Made by a program: the position numbers and the translations under genes. A DNA stretch of 64,000 nucleotides. Source: Actinacidiphila fildesensis (GTDB taxonomy: Bacteria; Actinomycetota; Actinomycetes; Streptomycetales; Streptomycetaceae). Below the pieces are notes generated by a model. It searched no databases. It was not told the origin of the DNA and saw only the letters and a list, made by a program, of their open reading frames with translations. The stretch lies in the NCBI RefSeq assembly GCF_042652185.1, contig NZ_JBHSIX010000025.1; one strand, written 5' to 3'. Below, piece after piece: positions 6,671 to 14,966 of this stretch; within the stretch, counting starts at the first letter, position 1, and each line of letters opens with the position of its first letter.

Positions 6671-9196
6671 TCACGCGCCGCGCAGCACCGCGCCGGTGGC
6701 CGCGGTGGCCGCGGCGACGGCGGCGTCGCGGGCGGTGGTCGTCTCCTCGGCCGTCAGCGTGCGGTCGGCGGCCCGGAAGCGCAGGGCGTAGGCCAGGGAC
6801 TTCTTGCCCTCGCCGACCTGCTCGCCGGTGTAGATGTCGAACAGCCGCAGCGATTCCAGCAGTTCACCGGCACCGGTGCGCAGTGCGGCCTCCACCTCGG
6901 CGGCCGGTACGGACGCGTCGGTGATCAGGGCGACATCCTGGGTGGCCACCGGGAAGGTGGACACCCGGGGTGCCGGCACCGGGCCGGAGGACGCCCGCTC
7001 CACGCGGTCCAGGTCGAGCTCCATCGCGGAGGTCTGGTCCGGCAGGTGCAGCGCCTTGACGACCCGCGGGTGCAGTTCACCGGCATGGCCGACGAGGAGC
7101 TCCTCACCGTCCACGACGGCGAGCAGCGCCGCGCAGCGGCCCGGGTGGAACGGGGCGTGCTGGTCCTGGCGGACGATCAGCTCGACCCCGGCCTCGCGGG
7201 CGACGGTGCGGCCGGCCTCGATGGCGTCCGCCCAGCTCGCGGCGGTGCCCTTGCCCCACCAGCCGGCCTGCTCGCGCGCGCCGGACAGGGCGACGGCGAC
7301 CCGGCGCGGCTGCTCGGGCAGCGCGGCGTTCAGGGCCGCGATCTCCTCGTCGGTGGGCCGGCGGTCGACCGGCAGCCGCGGCGGCGCCGGCTCGGCGCCG
7401 GTGGGCCGGAAGACCAGACCGGTCTCGAACAGGGCCAGGTCGTGCGAGCCCCGTCCGATGTTGCGGCGCAGCGTGGCCAGCAGCCCCGGCAGCAGCGTCG
7501 TGCGCATCGCCGGTTCCTCGTCGGAGAGCGGGTTGACGAGCTTGACGGTGCGGCGGCGCGGGTCGTCCGCCTCCAGGCCGAGCTGGTCGAAGGCGGCCTC
7601 GCCGAGGAACGGCGTGTTCTGCACCTCGACGTAGCCGGCTCCGGCCAGCGCCCGGCCGGTCCGGCGGCGCAGCTGCTGCGATCCGGTCAGACCGCGGCCG
7701 GACGGCAGCTTGGGCAGCGTCGACGGCAGGTTCTCGTACCCCTCGAGCCGGATGACCTCTTCCGCGAGGTCGTTCGGGTCGGTGAGGTCCGGGCGCCAGC
7801 TGGGCACGGTGACGACGAGCTCGTCGGAGCCGTAGACGTCACAGCCGACCTGCTGCAGCCGGCGCACCACGGTCTCGCGGCCGTACTCGGTGCCCGCGAC
7901 GCGGTCCGGGTGGTCGGCCGGGATGGAGATGGTGCGCGGCGCGGACGGGGAGATGATCTCCGTGACGCCGGCCTCCGCGGTGCCGCCCGCGAGCAGCACC
8001 AGCAGGTCGGCGGTGCGCTGTGCGGCGGCCGAGGTGGTCTGCGGGTCGGTGCCGCGCTCGAAGCGCTTGGACGCCTCGGAGGACAGCTTGTGCCGGCGGG
8101 CGGTGCGGGAGATGGCGACCGGCTCGAAGTGCGCGGCCTCGATGACGACGTCGGTGGTGCCGCGCACCTCGCCCGTCGTCTCGTCGCGGACCGCGTCCGC
8201 GATCTCGGTGTTGGCCCCGCCCATGACACCGGCCAGGCCGATCACACCGCTGTTGTCGGTGATCACCAGGTCCTCGGCGTCCAGCACCCGCTGGGCGCCG
8301 TCGAGCGTGGTGAGCTTCTCGCCGGGCTGTGCGCGGCGGACGCCGATCGGTCCGTCGACCCGGGTCCTGTCGTAGGCGTGCAGCGGCTGGCCGAGCTCGA
8401 GCATCACGTAGTTGGTGACGTCCACGGCCAGGCTGATCGGCCGCATGCCGGCTTTCTGCAGCCTGCGCTGCAGCCAGATCGGGGAGCGGGCCTCGGGGTC
8501 CAGGCCGACCACGGTGCGGGCGGTGAAGCGGTCGCAGCCGAACGGGTCGCCGACCTGGACCGGGTAGCCGAACGCGTTCGGCGGCGGCACGTCGAGGAGC
8601 GCGGGGTCGCTGAGCGAGATCCCGTAGGCGATGGCGGTCTCGCGGGCGACACCGCGCATCGACAGGCAGTAGCCCCGGTCCGGGGTGACGGCGATGTCGA
8701 GCACCTCGTCGACGAGCTCCAGCAGCGCGATCGCGTCGGTGCCGGCCTCGTGCTCCGGCGGGAGCACGATGATGCCGTCGTGGTCGTCGCCCATGCCCAG
8801 CTCGGCGGCCGAGCAGATCATGCCGTGCGAGGTCCTGCCGTACGTCTTGCGTGCGGCGATCTTGAAGTCGCCGGGCAGCGTCGCGCCGGGCAGTACGACG
8901 ACGACCTTGTCGCCGACGGCGAAGTTCCGGGCGCCGCAGACGATCTCCTGCGGCTCACCGGTGCCGTTGGCGGTGCCGACGTCGACCGTGCAGAAGCGGA
9001 TCGGCTTCTTGAAGCCCTCCAGCTCCTCGATGGTGAGGACCTTGCCGACCACCAGCGGGCCGGTGAGGCCGGCGCCGAGCTGCTCGACGGTCTCGACCTC
9101 GAGGCCGGAGGAAATGAGCTTGGCCTGGACGTCACGGCCGGTTTCGCCGGCGGGCAGGTCGACGTACTCCCGCAGCCAAGAAAGCGGGATCCGCAT
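6671..9196 (-). CDS. pheT: Phenylalanyl-tRNA synthetase beta subunit
   Basis: 841 residues, full length for bacterial PheT. It opens MRIPLSWLREYVDLP, followed by the EMAP/tRNA-binding-like domain (KVLTIEELEGFKKPIRFC, EIVCGARNFAVGDKVVVVLPG, residues about 40-150), the B3/4 editing region, the B5 domain, the catalytic-like core and a C-terminal ferredoxin-fold anticodon-binding domain (STFPVATQDVALI to LTAEETTTARD). With PheS it forms the (alpha-beta)2 enzyme that charges tRNA-Phe. The ATG overlaps the pheS stop as ATGA, so the two are translationally coupled. A terminator at 6609 follows. Confidence 0.98.
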   Translation of the reverse strand: MRIPLSWLREYVDLPAGETGRDVQAKLISSGLEVETVEQLGAGLTGPLVVGKVLTIEELEGFKKPIRFCTVDVGTANGTGEPQEIVCGARNFAVGDKVVVVLPGATLPGDFKIAARKTYGRTSHGMICSAAELGMGDDHDGIIVLPPEHEAGTDAIALLELVDEVLDIAVTPDRGYCLSMRGVARETAIAYGISLSDPALLDVPPPNAFGYPVQVGDPFGCDRFTARTVVGLDPEARSPIWLQRRLQKAGMRPISLAVDVTNYVMLELGQPLHAYDRTRVDGPIGVRRAQPGEKLTTLDGAQRVLDAEDLVITDNSGVIGLAGVMGGANTEIADAVRDETTGEVRGTTDVVIEAAHFEPVAISRTARRHKLSSEASKRFERGTDPQTTSAAAQRTADLLVLLAGGTAEAGVTEIISPSAPRTISIPADHPDRVAGTEYGRETVVRRLQQVGCDVYGSDELVVTVPSWRPDLTDPNDLAEEVIRLEGYENLPSTLPKLPSGRGLTGSQQLRRRTGRALAGAGYVEVQNTPFLGEAAFDQLGLEADDPRRRTVKLVNPLSDEEPAMRTTLLPGLLATLRRNIGRGSHDLALFETGLVFRPTGAEPAPPRLPVDRRPTDEEIAALNAALPEQPRRVAVALSGAREQAGWWGKGTAASWADAIEAGRTVAREAGVELIVRQDQHAPFHPGRCAALLAVVDGEELLVGHAGELHPRVVKALHLPDQTSAMELDLDRVERASSGPVPAPRVSTFPVATQDVALITDASVPAAEVEAALRTGAGELLESLRLFDIYTGEQVGEGKKSLAYALRFRAADRTLTAEETTTARDAAVAAATAATGAVLRGA

Positions 9197-10332
9197 CAGA
9201 TCTCCATCCCGAACGGAAGGGTGAAACGCACGTCACCCTCGATGATGTCTCGCATGTCCGCGATGTTGTGACGGAACATCAGCAACCGCTCGATGCCGAA
9301 ACCGAACGCGAAACCGCTGTACTTCCGGGGGTCGACGCCGCACGCGGTGAGCACCCGCGGGTTGACCATGCCGCAGCCGCCCAGCTCGATCCAGCCCTCG
9401 GAGGAGCAGGTCCGGCAGGGGCGGTCCGGGTTGACGGCCGACTCGCCGCGGCACGCGAAGCACTGCATGTCCATCTCGGCGGACGGCTCGGTGAACGGGA
9501 AGTACGCGGGCCGCAGCCGGGTGGTGAGGTCACTGCCGAACAGCGCACGGACCATGTGGTCCAGCGTGCCCTTGAGGTCGGCCATGGTCAGGCCCTCGTC
9601 GATGGCGAGCAGCTCGACCTGGGCGAAGACCGGGGTGTGCGTGGCGTCCAGCTCGTCGGTCCGGTAGACCCGGCCGGGGCAGATCACGTAGACCGGCGGC
9701 TCGCGGTCGATCATCGAACGGATCTGCACCGGGGAGGTGTGCGTGCGCAGCACCACACCCGACTCCGCGGAGTCCCCGTCGGAGCCGCCGGCCAGCGGCT
9801 GGACGAAGAAGGTGTCCTGCATCTCGCGGGCCGGGTGGTCCGGCGGGAAGTTCAGGGCGTCGAAGTTGAACCACTCGGCCTCGATCTCGGGGCCTTCGGC
9901 GACCTCGTAGCCCATGGCCACGAAGATGTCCTCGATGCGGTCCGAGAGCGTGGTGAGCGGGTGCCGGGCACCGGCCGGGACCCGGTCGTAGGGCAGCGTG
10001 ACGTCCACTGCCTCCTCGACCAGCACCCGGGCGTCGCGCTCGGCCTCCAGCTCGGCCTGGCGGGCGGCCAGCGCCTTGTTCACCCCGCCGCGGGCCTGGC
10101 CGACGCGCTTGCCGGCCTCCGCCTTCGCGTGCGGCGGCAGCGCGCCGATCTCACGGTTCGCGAGGGCGAGCGGCGACCGGTCACCGGTGTGTGCCACCTT
10201 GACCTCGCGCAGCTCGTCGAGGCCGGCGGCCGCGGCGATGGCGGCGAGCGCCTCGTCCCGCATGCGCTCGATCTCTTCGGGTTTCAGTGCCTCGACCTCG
10301 ACAGGGTCGTACGACTTGTTCGGTGCCGACAT
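9196..10332 (-). CDS. pheS: Phenylalanyl-tRNA synthetase alpha subunit
   Basis: 378 residues. The N-terminal coiled-coil arm (residues about 15-95, EIERMRDEALAAIAAA) that contacts tRNA is followed by the class II catalytic core: motif 2 region RTHTSPVQIRSM and VYRTDELDATHTPVFAQVE, and motif 3 GFAFGFGIERLLMFRH. Cysteines at CFACRG and CRTCSSEG suggest a structural zinc site. The start MSAPNKSYDPVEVEALKP at 10332 matches the family better than the longer open frame. It is the distal-but-one gene of a minus-strand block behind a PAS histidine kinase gene, with 123 bp between. Confidence 0.98.
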   Translation of the reverse strand: MSAPNKSYDPVEVEALKPEEIERMRDEALAAIAAAAGLDELREVKVAHTGDRSPLALANREIGALPPHAKAEAGKRVGQARGGVNKALAARQAELEAERDARVLVEEAVDVTLPYDRVPAGARHPLTTLSDRIEDIFVAMGYEVAEGPEIEAEWFNFDALNFPPDHPAREMQDTFFVQPLAGGSDGDSAESGVVLRTHTSPVQIRSMIDREPPVYVICPGRVYRTDELDATHTPVFAQVELLAIDEGLTMADLKGTLDHMVRALFGSDLTTRLRPAYFPFTEPSAEMDMQCFACRGESAVNPDRPCRTCSSEGWIELGGCGMVNPRVLTACGVDPRKYSGFAFGFGIERLLMFRHNIADMRDIIEGDVRFTLPFGMEI

Positions 10333-10455
10333 CTCTTCCCGTTCCGAATTGGGTGCTGTGAGCGGCCTGCCCGACCGGACACATGCCAAGGGTCGAGTCT
10401 ACTGGGGCCGCGCTGATTGGCCGGTCACGCCCATCGGACCGAGCAGGGCCATGGC

Positions 10456-11586
10456 TCAGGCCATGAACGCCGGCGCCCCGACGGGCAGAATAAACCGGAA
10501 CTGGGCGCCGCCGCCGGGAGCCCGGCCGACCGCGATCGTCCCGCCGTGCGCCTCGACGATGCCCTTGACGATGTACAGGCCCAGGCCGGTGCCGCCGCGC
10601 TTGCTCCCCCGCCAGAAGCGGGTGAAGACGCGGCTCATCGACTCCTCGGGGATGCCGGGGCCCTCGTCGCTCACCGTCAGTGCCGTACCTTCCGCGCGGT
10701 CCTTGTCGGGGGCGCCCAGAACGGCGGGTGCCACCTCGATGGTGACCTGTCCCTCGCCGTGCCGCACCGCATTTTCCAGCAGGTTGCCGAGGATCTGGTC
10801 GATCTTGTCGGGATCGGCCCACAGGGCGGGCAGCGGCTGGGTGACGTCGACCCGGAAGCGCTCCCTGGACTGCCCGGCGGCCACATGCGAGTCCACATGC
10901 CGCTGGACCATCGCGGCGATGTCGACCGGCTGGCGGCGCACCTCCAGGCGGCCGGAGTCGATCCGGGAGATGTCGAGCAGCTCGGCGATCAGCCGGGTGA
11001 CGCGGTTGGCGTCCTGGTCGACGGTCTCCAGCATCAGTTTCTTCTGGTCGTCGGTGAACCGCTCCCACTTGGCCAGCAGCGTCGCGGTGAAGCCCTTGAC
11101 CGAGGTGAGGGGCGAGCGCAGCTCGTGCGCGACGGTGGCGATCAGCTCCGCGTGACTGCGCTCGGTACGGCGCCGCGCCTCGGTGCCGCGCAGGGCGACG
11201 ACGAGCCGGCGGACCGGACCGGTCGGGTGGGTGCGCACATAGCGCGCGGAGACCAGCACCTCACGGCCGCCGGGCAGCAGCAGATTCCGTTCCGGCTGGC
11301 CCACCCTGATCGCGAGCCCCTGGTACGGGTCGGTCAGCGACCACCAGCGGCGGCCTTCGAGGTCCTCCAGCGGCAGCGCCCGCTCGATCGGCGCGCCCAG
11401 CACATCGGCCGGGTGCAGCGCGGTGATCCGGGCGGCGGCGGAGTTGAAGCAGATGACCCGGCCGTCCTCGTCCGCGACGACGAGTCCGTCGGGAAGGTCG
11501 TCCGGTGTGAGTCCGTACTCGCCCAGGCCCGCCGCCCAGCCGGCGAGCATGGCAGGCGTGGTGCTCTCGGTAGCCGCGACGTCCAT
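10456..11586 (-). CDS. PAS-domain sensor histidine kinase
   Basis: 376 residues without a membrane segment, so cytosolic. A PAS domain covers about residues 30-125 (LPDGLVVADEDGRVICFNSA). It is followed by a HisKA helix with the phospho-accepting histidine in ELIATVAHELRSPLTS (about residue 150) and a HATPase domain with NLLENAVRHG (N box), DEGPGIPEE (G1), and GTGLGLYIV (G2). A response regulator is not adjacent. The ATG at 11586 has AAGGGGGG upstream. It sits between an RNA methyltransferase and pheS on the same strand, a linkage I recall from other Streptomyces. The signal is unknown. Confidence 0.9.
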   Translation of the reverse strand: MDVAATESTTPAMLAGWAAGLGEYGLTPDDLPDGLVVADEDGRVICFNSAAARITALHPADVLGAPIERALPLEDLEGRRWWSLTDPYQGLAIRVGQPERNLLLPGGREVLVSARYVRTHPTGPVRRLVVALRGTEARRRTERSHAELIATVAHELRSPLTSVKGFTATLLAKWERFTDDQKKLMLETVDQDANRVTRLIAELLDISRIDSGRLEVRRQPVDIAAMVQRHVDSHVAAGQSRERFRVDVTQPLPALWADPDKIDQILGNLLENAVRHGEGQVTIEVAPAVLGAPDKDRAEGTALTVSDEGPGIPEESMSRVFTRFWRGSKRGGTGLGLYIVKGIVEAHGGTIAVGRAPGGGAQFRFILPVGAPAFMA

Positions 11587-11627
11587 CTCCGCACCCCCCT
11601 TCTCAGGGCCCCCGGGCCGCAACCCTA

Positions 11628-12491
11628 CTAGCTGGATGTGACGGAGCGGCACCCTCCGGGCGCACGCTGCGCCCGGGCGGAGGCATAGAGGCACACCGCG
11701 GCGGCCGTCGCGAGGTTGAGACTTTCGGCCTTGCCGTGGATCGGGACGCGCACCACCTCGTCCGCGAGTGCGCGGGTCTCCTCCGGCAGTCCCCAGGCCT
11801 CGTTGCCGAAGATCCAGCCGGTGGGGCCGCCCATGGTGCCCTCGTCGAGTTCGGCGTCCAGGTCCCGTACACCGGCGCCGTCGGCGGCGACCAGCCGCAC
11901 TCCGGCCGCGCGCAGACCGGCGACGGCCTTCTCGACGGGCACTCCGACGGCGACGGGCAGATGGAAGAGACTGCCGACCGAGGCACGCACGCACTTGGGG
12001 TTGTACAGGTCGACGGAGGCGTCGGTGAGGATCACCGCGTCGGCCCCGGCCGCGTCCGCGCAGCGCAGCACGGTCCCGGCGTTGCCGGGGTCCCGGACGT
12101 GCGCGAGGACCGCGACGAGCTTCGGGGCGGACGCCAGGATCTCCTCGAACGGGGAGTCCAGGAAGCGGCAGATGCCGACGATGCCCTGCGGGGTGACGGT
12201 GTCGGAGATCTCGGCGACGACCTCGTCGGCCGCGGTGAGCACCGGGGCGCCGATCGCGCGGGCGGCCGCGACGATGTCGGCATGCCGCTCGGCGGCCTCG
12301 AGGGTCGCGTACAGCTCGATGAGCGTCCGCCCGGCGGCGCCGCCGGGGTGGCTGATGGCCTCCCTGACCGCCTGCGGGCCCTCGGCGATGAACCGTCGCT
12401 CCTTGCCGCGGAAGCTGCGCTTGGCCAGGCGGTGGGCCGCGGTGACACGCGGGGATCGCAAGGAGGTCAGCTCGGGCTCGGGGCTCGCCAT
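11628..12491 (-). CDS. SpoU/TrmH-family RNA 2'-O-methyltransferase
   Basis: 287 residues. The N-terminal substrate-binding region (AAHRLAKRSFRGKERRFIAEG) resembles RlmB/TsnR-type enzymes that hold large RNAs. The SPOUT domain shows motif 1 LAHVRDPGNAGTVLRCADAA, motif 2 TGWIFGNEAWGLP and motif 3 VPIHGKAESLNLATAAAVCLY, which form the knotted S-adenosylmethionine pocket. A 23S rRNA target is likely given its place just after rplT, but tRNA cannot be excluded. The ATG at 12491 is preferred over a longer frame. A terminator at 12557 separates it from rplT. Confidence 0.9.
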   Translation of the reverse strand: MASPEPELTSLRSPRVTAAHRLAKRSFRGKERRFIAEGPQAVREAISHPGGAAGRTLIELYATLEAAERHADIVAAARAIGAPVLTAADEVVAEISDTVTPQGIVGICRFLDSPFEEILASAPKLVAVLAHVRDPGNAGTVLRCADAAGADAVILTDASVDLYNPKCVRASVGSLFHLPVAVGVPVEKAVAGLRAAGVRLVAADGAGVRDLDAELDEGTMGGPTGWIFGNEAWGLPEETRALADEVVRVPIHGKAESLNLATAAAVCLYASARAQRAPGGCRSVTSS

Positions 12492-12556
12492 GGGGAGTGC
12501 TCGCTTCTGGGGTGGATCCGGGAGGTGACGTAGTCCCTGGGCGCCGGGACAGCACA

Positions 12557-12585
12557 CGGACCCGCAGGCTCAGCCTGCGGGTCCG
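12557..12585 (-). terminator. Terminator after rplT
   Basis: Perfect 13-bp stem, CGGACCCGCAGGC against GCCTGCGGGTCCG, with a 3-base loop (TCA). It lies 56 bp beyond the rplT stop and marks the end of the infC-rpmI-rplT operon. Confidence 0.8.
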
Positions 12586-12640
12586 GGGACTGCGTGGGGG
12601 TCACTCGGGGCGACCCCGGCAGCACCCCGTCGCGTCGTTC

Positions 12641-13024
12641 TCAGGCGGCCTTGGGCGCGTTGACGTCCGTGGGCAGCGCCTTCTTGGCGACCTCGACCAG
12701 CGCGGCGAAGGCGTTGGGGTCGTTGACGGCCAGCTCGGCGAGGATCTTGCGGTCCACCTCGATGTTGGCGGCGTTCAGACCCTGGATGAGGCGGTTGTAC
12801 GTCATGTCGTTCTGGCGGGCAGCGGCGTTGATGCGCTGGATCCACAGACGACGGAAGTCGCCCTTGCGCTTCTTGCGGTCGTTGAAGTTGTAGACCAGGG
12901 AGTGGGTGACCTGCTCCTTGGCCTTGCGGTACAGGCGCGAACGCTGACCGCGGTAACCCTTCGCCGCTTCGAGGATTGCCCTGCGCTTCTTGTGGGCGTT
13001 TACAGCCCTCTTGACGCGTGCCAC
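12641..13024 (-). CDS. rplT: 50S ribosomal protein L20
   Basis: 127 residues, unmistakable L20: KRAVNAHKKRRAILEAAKGY, then RGQRSRLYRKAKEQV, FRRLWIQRINAAARQNDMTY and KILAELAVNDPNAF. It binds 23S rRNA early in 50S assembly. The start is the GTG at 13024, with AAGGAG nine bases upstream. It is the last gene of infC-rpmI-rplT. In several bacteria L20 represses this operon by binding its mRNA; whether that holds here is not shown by the sequence. Confidence 0.99.
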   Translation of the reverse strand: MARVKRAVNAHKKRRAILEAAKGYRGQRSRLYRKAKEQVTHSLVYNFNDRKKRKGDFRRLWIQRINAAARQNDMTYNRLIQGLNAANIEVDRKILAELAVNDPNAFAALVEVAKKALPTDVNAPKAA

Positions 13025-13135
13025 TTGATAACTCCTTGTAGGGGACCGCGGGGGGACTCACGCGGCCCGAAAGCGATGGGATCCCGGTTGGACGTCGCGC
13101 CCCTCGTTGTCCTCACGGACGATGGGGCGCGGCCG

Positions 13136-13330
13136 TCACAGGCCGAGAAGCTTCTTGATCTTCTTGGTGTCGGCCTTGGCGAGCTGGACCGTGCCGGCGA
13201 GGCGGCGCGTCTTGCTCGACGGCTTGTGCTCGAGCAGGTGACGACGGCCGGCGCGCTCACGCATGATCTTGCCGCTGCCGGTGACCTTGAAGCGCTTGCT
13301 GGCACCGCTGTGCGTCTTGTTCTTCGGCAT
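13136..13330 (-). CDS. rpmI: 50S ribosomal protein L35
   Basis: 64 residues, complete L35: MPKNKTHSGASKRFKVTGSG, then IMRERAGRRHLLEHKPS and ending IKKLLGL. Strongly basic, as expected for a small protein buried in 23S rRNA. It lies between infC (108 bp upstream) and rplT (111 bp downstream) on the same strand. Confidence 0.99.
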   Translation of the reverse strand: MPKNKTHSGASKRFKVTGSGKIMRERAGRRHLLEHKPSSKTRRLAGTVQLAKADTKKIKKLLGL

Positions 13331-13438
13331 GTCGCCGTAGTCTCCTCGTCGCTGGCCCTCCCGTCCGCAACAGGTGCGGACGGAGAGCGTCAGTACTGTC
13401 TTCCATCCCGGAACGGTGCCCCGGGGCCTTACGCGGTC

Positions 13439-14182
13439 TCAGTTGTCCTCGACCGGCTTGTCGGCAGGCTTCTCGGCCGATTCCTCGGCCGCCTCGACGA
13501 CCGGCGCCTCGGCGGACTCCTCGGAACCCTCGGAGTTCTCGACGGTGCCGTCGAAGGACTCGTCGTGCTCTTCCGACTCGTCGTCGGAGCCGTAACCCTG
13601 ACGCTCGGCCTTGCGAACGGCCGCTGCCTCGCGGGCTTCGGCCATCGCTTCGGTCTTCTTCTTGTGAGGACCGAGAACCATGATCATGTTTCGGCCGTCC
13701 TGCTTCGGATTCGACTCGATGAAGCCGAGTTCCTCCACGTCGGACGCCAGTCGCTGCAGCAGCCGGAAGCCCAGCTCGGGGCGGGACTGCTCGCGACCAC
13801 GGAACATGATCGTGATCTTGACCTTGTCGCCCTGCTTCAGGAAGCGGACGACGTGGCCCTTCTTGGTGTCGTAGTCGTGCGGGTCGATCTTCGGCCGGAG
13901 TTTCATCTCCTTGATGACCGTGTGCGCCTGGTTCTTGCGCGCCTCACGGGCCTTCATGGCCGATTCGTACTTGAACTTCCCGTAGTCCATGAGCTTGCAC
14001 ACGGGCGGACGTGCGGTCGCTGCGACCTCGACCAGGTCGAGGTCGTATTCCTGCGCAAGCTCCAGGGCCTTGGCAAGCGGCACGATGCCGACCTGCTCAC
14101 CACTGGGACCGACGAGTCGCACCTCGGGGACGCGAATGCGGTCGTTGATGCGAGGCTCGACGATGCGGGGCTCGGCGCTGAT
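13439..14182 (-). CDS. infC: Translation initiation factor IF-3 with acidic C-terminal tail
   Basis: 247 residues from an ATC start at 14182, decoding (M/I)SAEPRIVEPRINDRIRVPEVRL. The N-domain (to about residue 85, LDLVEVAATARPPVCKLMDY), linker and C-domain (RPKIDPHDYDTKKGHVVRFL, GHKKK-type end) are complete. About 50 further residues are nearly all Glu, Asp, Ser and Ala, an acidic disordered tail. ATC is the only initiator-like codon placed correctly after GAGGAGG, four bases away. Non-standard AUU/AUC starts are established for infC and let IF-3 limit its own synthesis by rejecting them. A 300-base leader with hairpins precedes it. Confidence 0.95.
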   Translation of the reverse strand: MSAEPRIVEPRINDRIRVPEVRLVGPSGEQVGIVPLAKALELAQEYDLDLVEVAATARPPVCKLMDYGKFKYESAMKAREARKNQAHTVIKEMKLRPKIDPHDYDTKKGHVVRFLKQGDKVKITIMFRGREQSRPELGFRLLQRLASDVEELGFIESNPKQDGRNMIMVLGPHKKKTEAMAEAREAAAVRKAERQGYGSDDESEEHDESFDGTVENSEGSEESAEAPVVEAAEESAEKPADKPVEDN

Positions 14183-14193
14183 GGGGCCTCCTC
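14180..14193 (-). promoter_or_regulatory. infC ribosome-binding site and ATC initiator
   Basis: On the minus strand GAGGAGG is followed by CCCC and then ATC AGC GCC GAG. There is no ATG, GTG or TTG in frame at this distance, so the site decides the start and points to IF-3 autoregulation through its non-canonical initiator. Confidence 0.8.
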
Positions 14194-14248
14194 GGTTGCA
14201 CCACGCGGCCGCCTGGCGGACAGCCACGTAACGTCTGTGTCGTCCGAC

Positions 14249-14297
14249 CCCTGCACGAGGAACGCAAAAAACGCCCCATACAGGTCACAGGCAGGGC
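14249..14297 (-). promoter_or_regulatory. Candidate attenuator in the infC leader
   Basis: Read on the minus strand, GCCCTG (14297-14292) can pair with TGGGGC (14278-14273) and is followed directly by six U (14271-14266), as in an intrinsic terminator, 84 bases before the infC start. The upstream arm can instead pair, as CCCTGC, with GCAGGG at 14254-14249, 6 bp with no mismatch. The two structures exclude each other. The stem is short and contains two G-U pairs, so this is a suggestion only. Confidence 0.35.
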
Positions 14298-14493
14298 TCC
14301 TCAAAACCGGGAGCACCGCCACGGAACACCGCGGGGCGCATCGGGCAGCACGTGCCTCACTTCGGTGTCCGGAAGAACCATCCACCGAAGAACGCTGCCT
14401 GACCGGACCCGCCAACCTCTCGGTCGGTCGGGTGGGAGATCGGAGCCTCCACTTGTGGGCCGGGCACAGGTGTGTCCGGCCGGTCGATTTGCA

Positions 14494-14523
14494 AGCATAC
14501 CAGTGACCTGGGGAAGCCCGTAA
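14494..14523 (-). promoter_or_regulatory. Candidate promoter for infC-rpmI-rplT
   Basis: On the minus strand TTACGG, 18 bases, TATGCT: a vegetative-type promoter with good spacing and an A/T-rich -10. It would give a leader of about 300 bases before infC. The 14183-14581 gap otherwise holds the leader hairpins and, on the plus strand, the short upstream region of the DUF1844 gene. Confidence 0.35.
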
Positions 14524-14581
14524 TCGGCGGGATCGTACCCGTCGACATCCGGCTGTGTCGCGGTCGCCTATCGTGAGGCCC

Positions 14582-14935
14582 ATGAGTGACGAGAACCAGA
14601 ACCCCGACTTCGACGCGATGACCCGCGACATCGCGGACGTCCCCGCCGTCGAGGTCATCACGACGGTGGCGGTCCACCTGATGAGCGCGGCGGCCGTCAA
14701 CCTGGGCCTCGCCGAGGAGGGCCCGGAGCACAAGGACCTGGACGAGGCCCGGAAGCTGATCACCGCGCTGGCCGGCCTGGTCACCGCCGGCGCGCCGGAG
14801 ATCAGCACCTACCACGCCGCCCCGCTCAAGGACGGTCTGAAGTCGCTGCAGCTGGCCTTCCGCGAGGCTTCCCTGGTGCCGGACGAGCCCGGCCACGGGC
14901 CCGGCGAGAAGCTCACGGGTCCCGTCTACAGCTGA
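14582..14935 (+). CDS. DUF1844 family protein (117 aa)
   Basis: Short acidic helical protein: DVPAVEVITTVAVHLMSAAA, then VNLGLAEEGPE, then DLDEARKLITALAGLVTAGA. This is the DUF1844 pattern found in nearly all actinobacteria immediately beside infC. The two hydrophobic helices (VITTVAVHLMSAAAVNLGL and ITALAGLVTA) may pack into a four-helix dimer. Function unknown. The ATG at 14582 was taken because the longer frame starts with sequence unlike the family. It is divergent from infC across a 399-bp gap that contains the infC leader. Confidence 0.88.
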   Translation: MSDENQNPDFDAMTRDIADVPAVEVITTVAVHLMSAAAVNLGLAEEGPEHKDLDEARKLITALAGLVTAGAPEISTYHAAPLKDGLKSLQLAFREASLVPDEPGHGPGEKLTGPVYS

Positions 14936-14966
14936 ACCGAAGCCGGGCGCGCCGCCCCGGGTCGCG

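Noticed and set aside
12497..14506. Plus-strand frame antisense to rplT, rpmI and infC
   Set aside because: It only mirrors the ribosomal operon and has no domain or ribosome-binding site.
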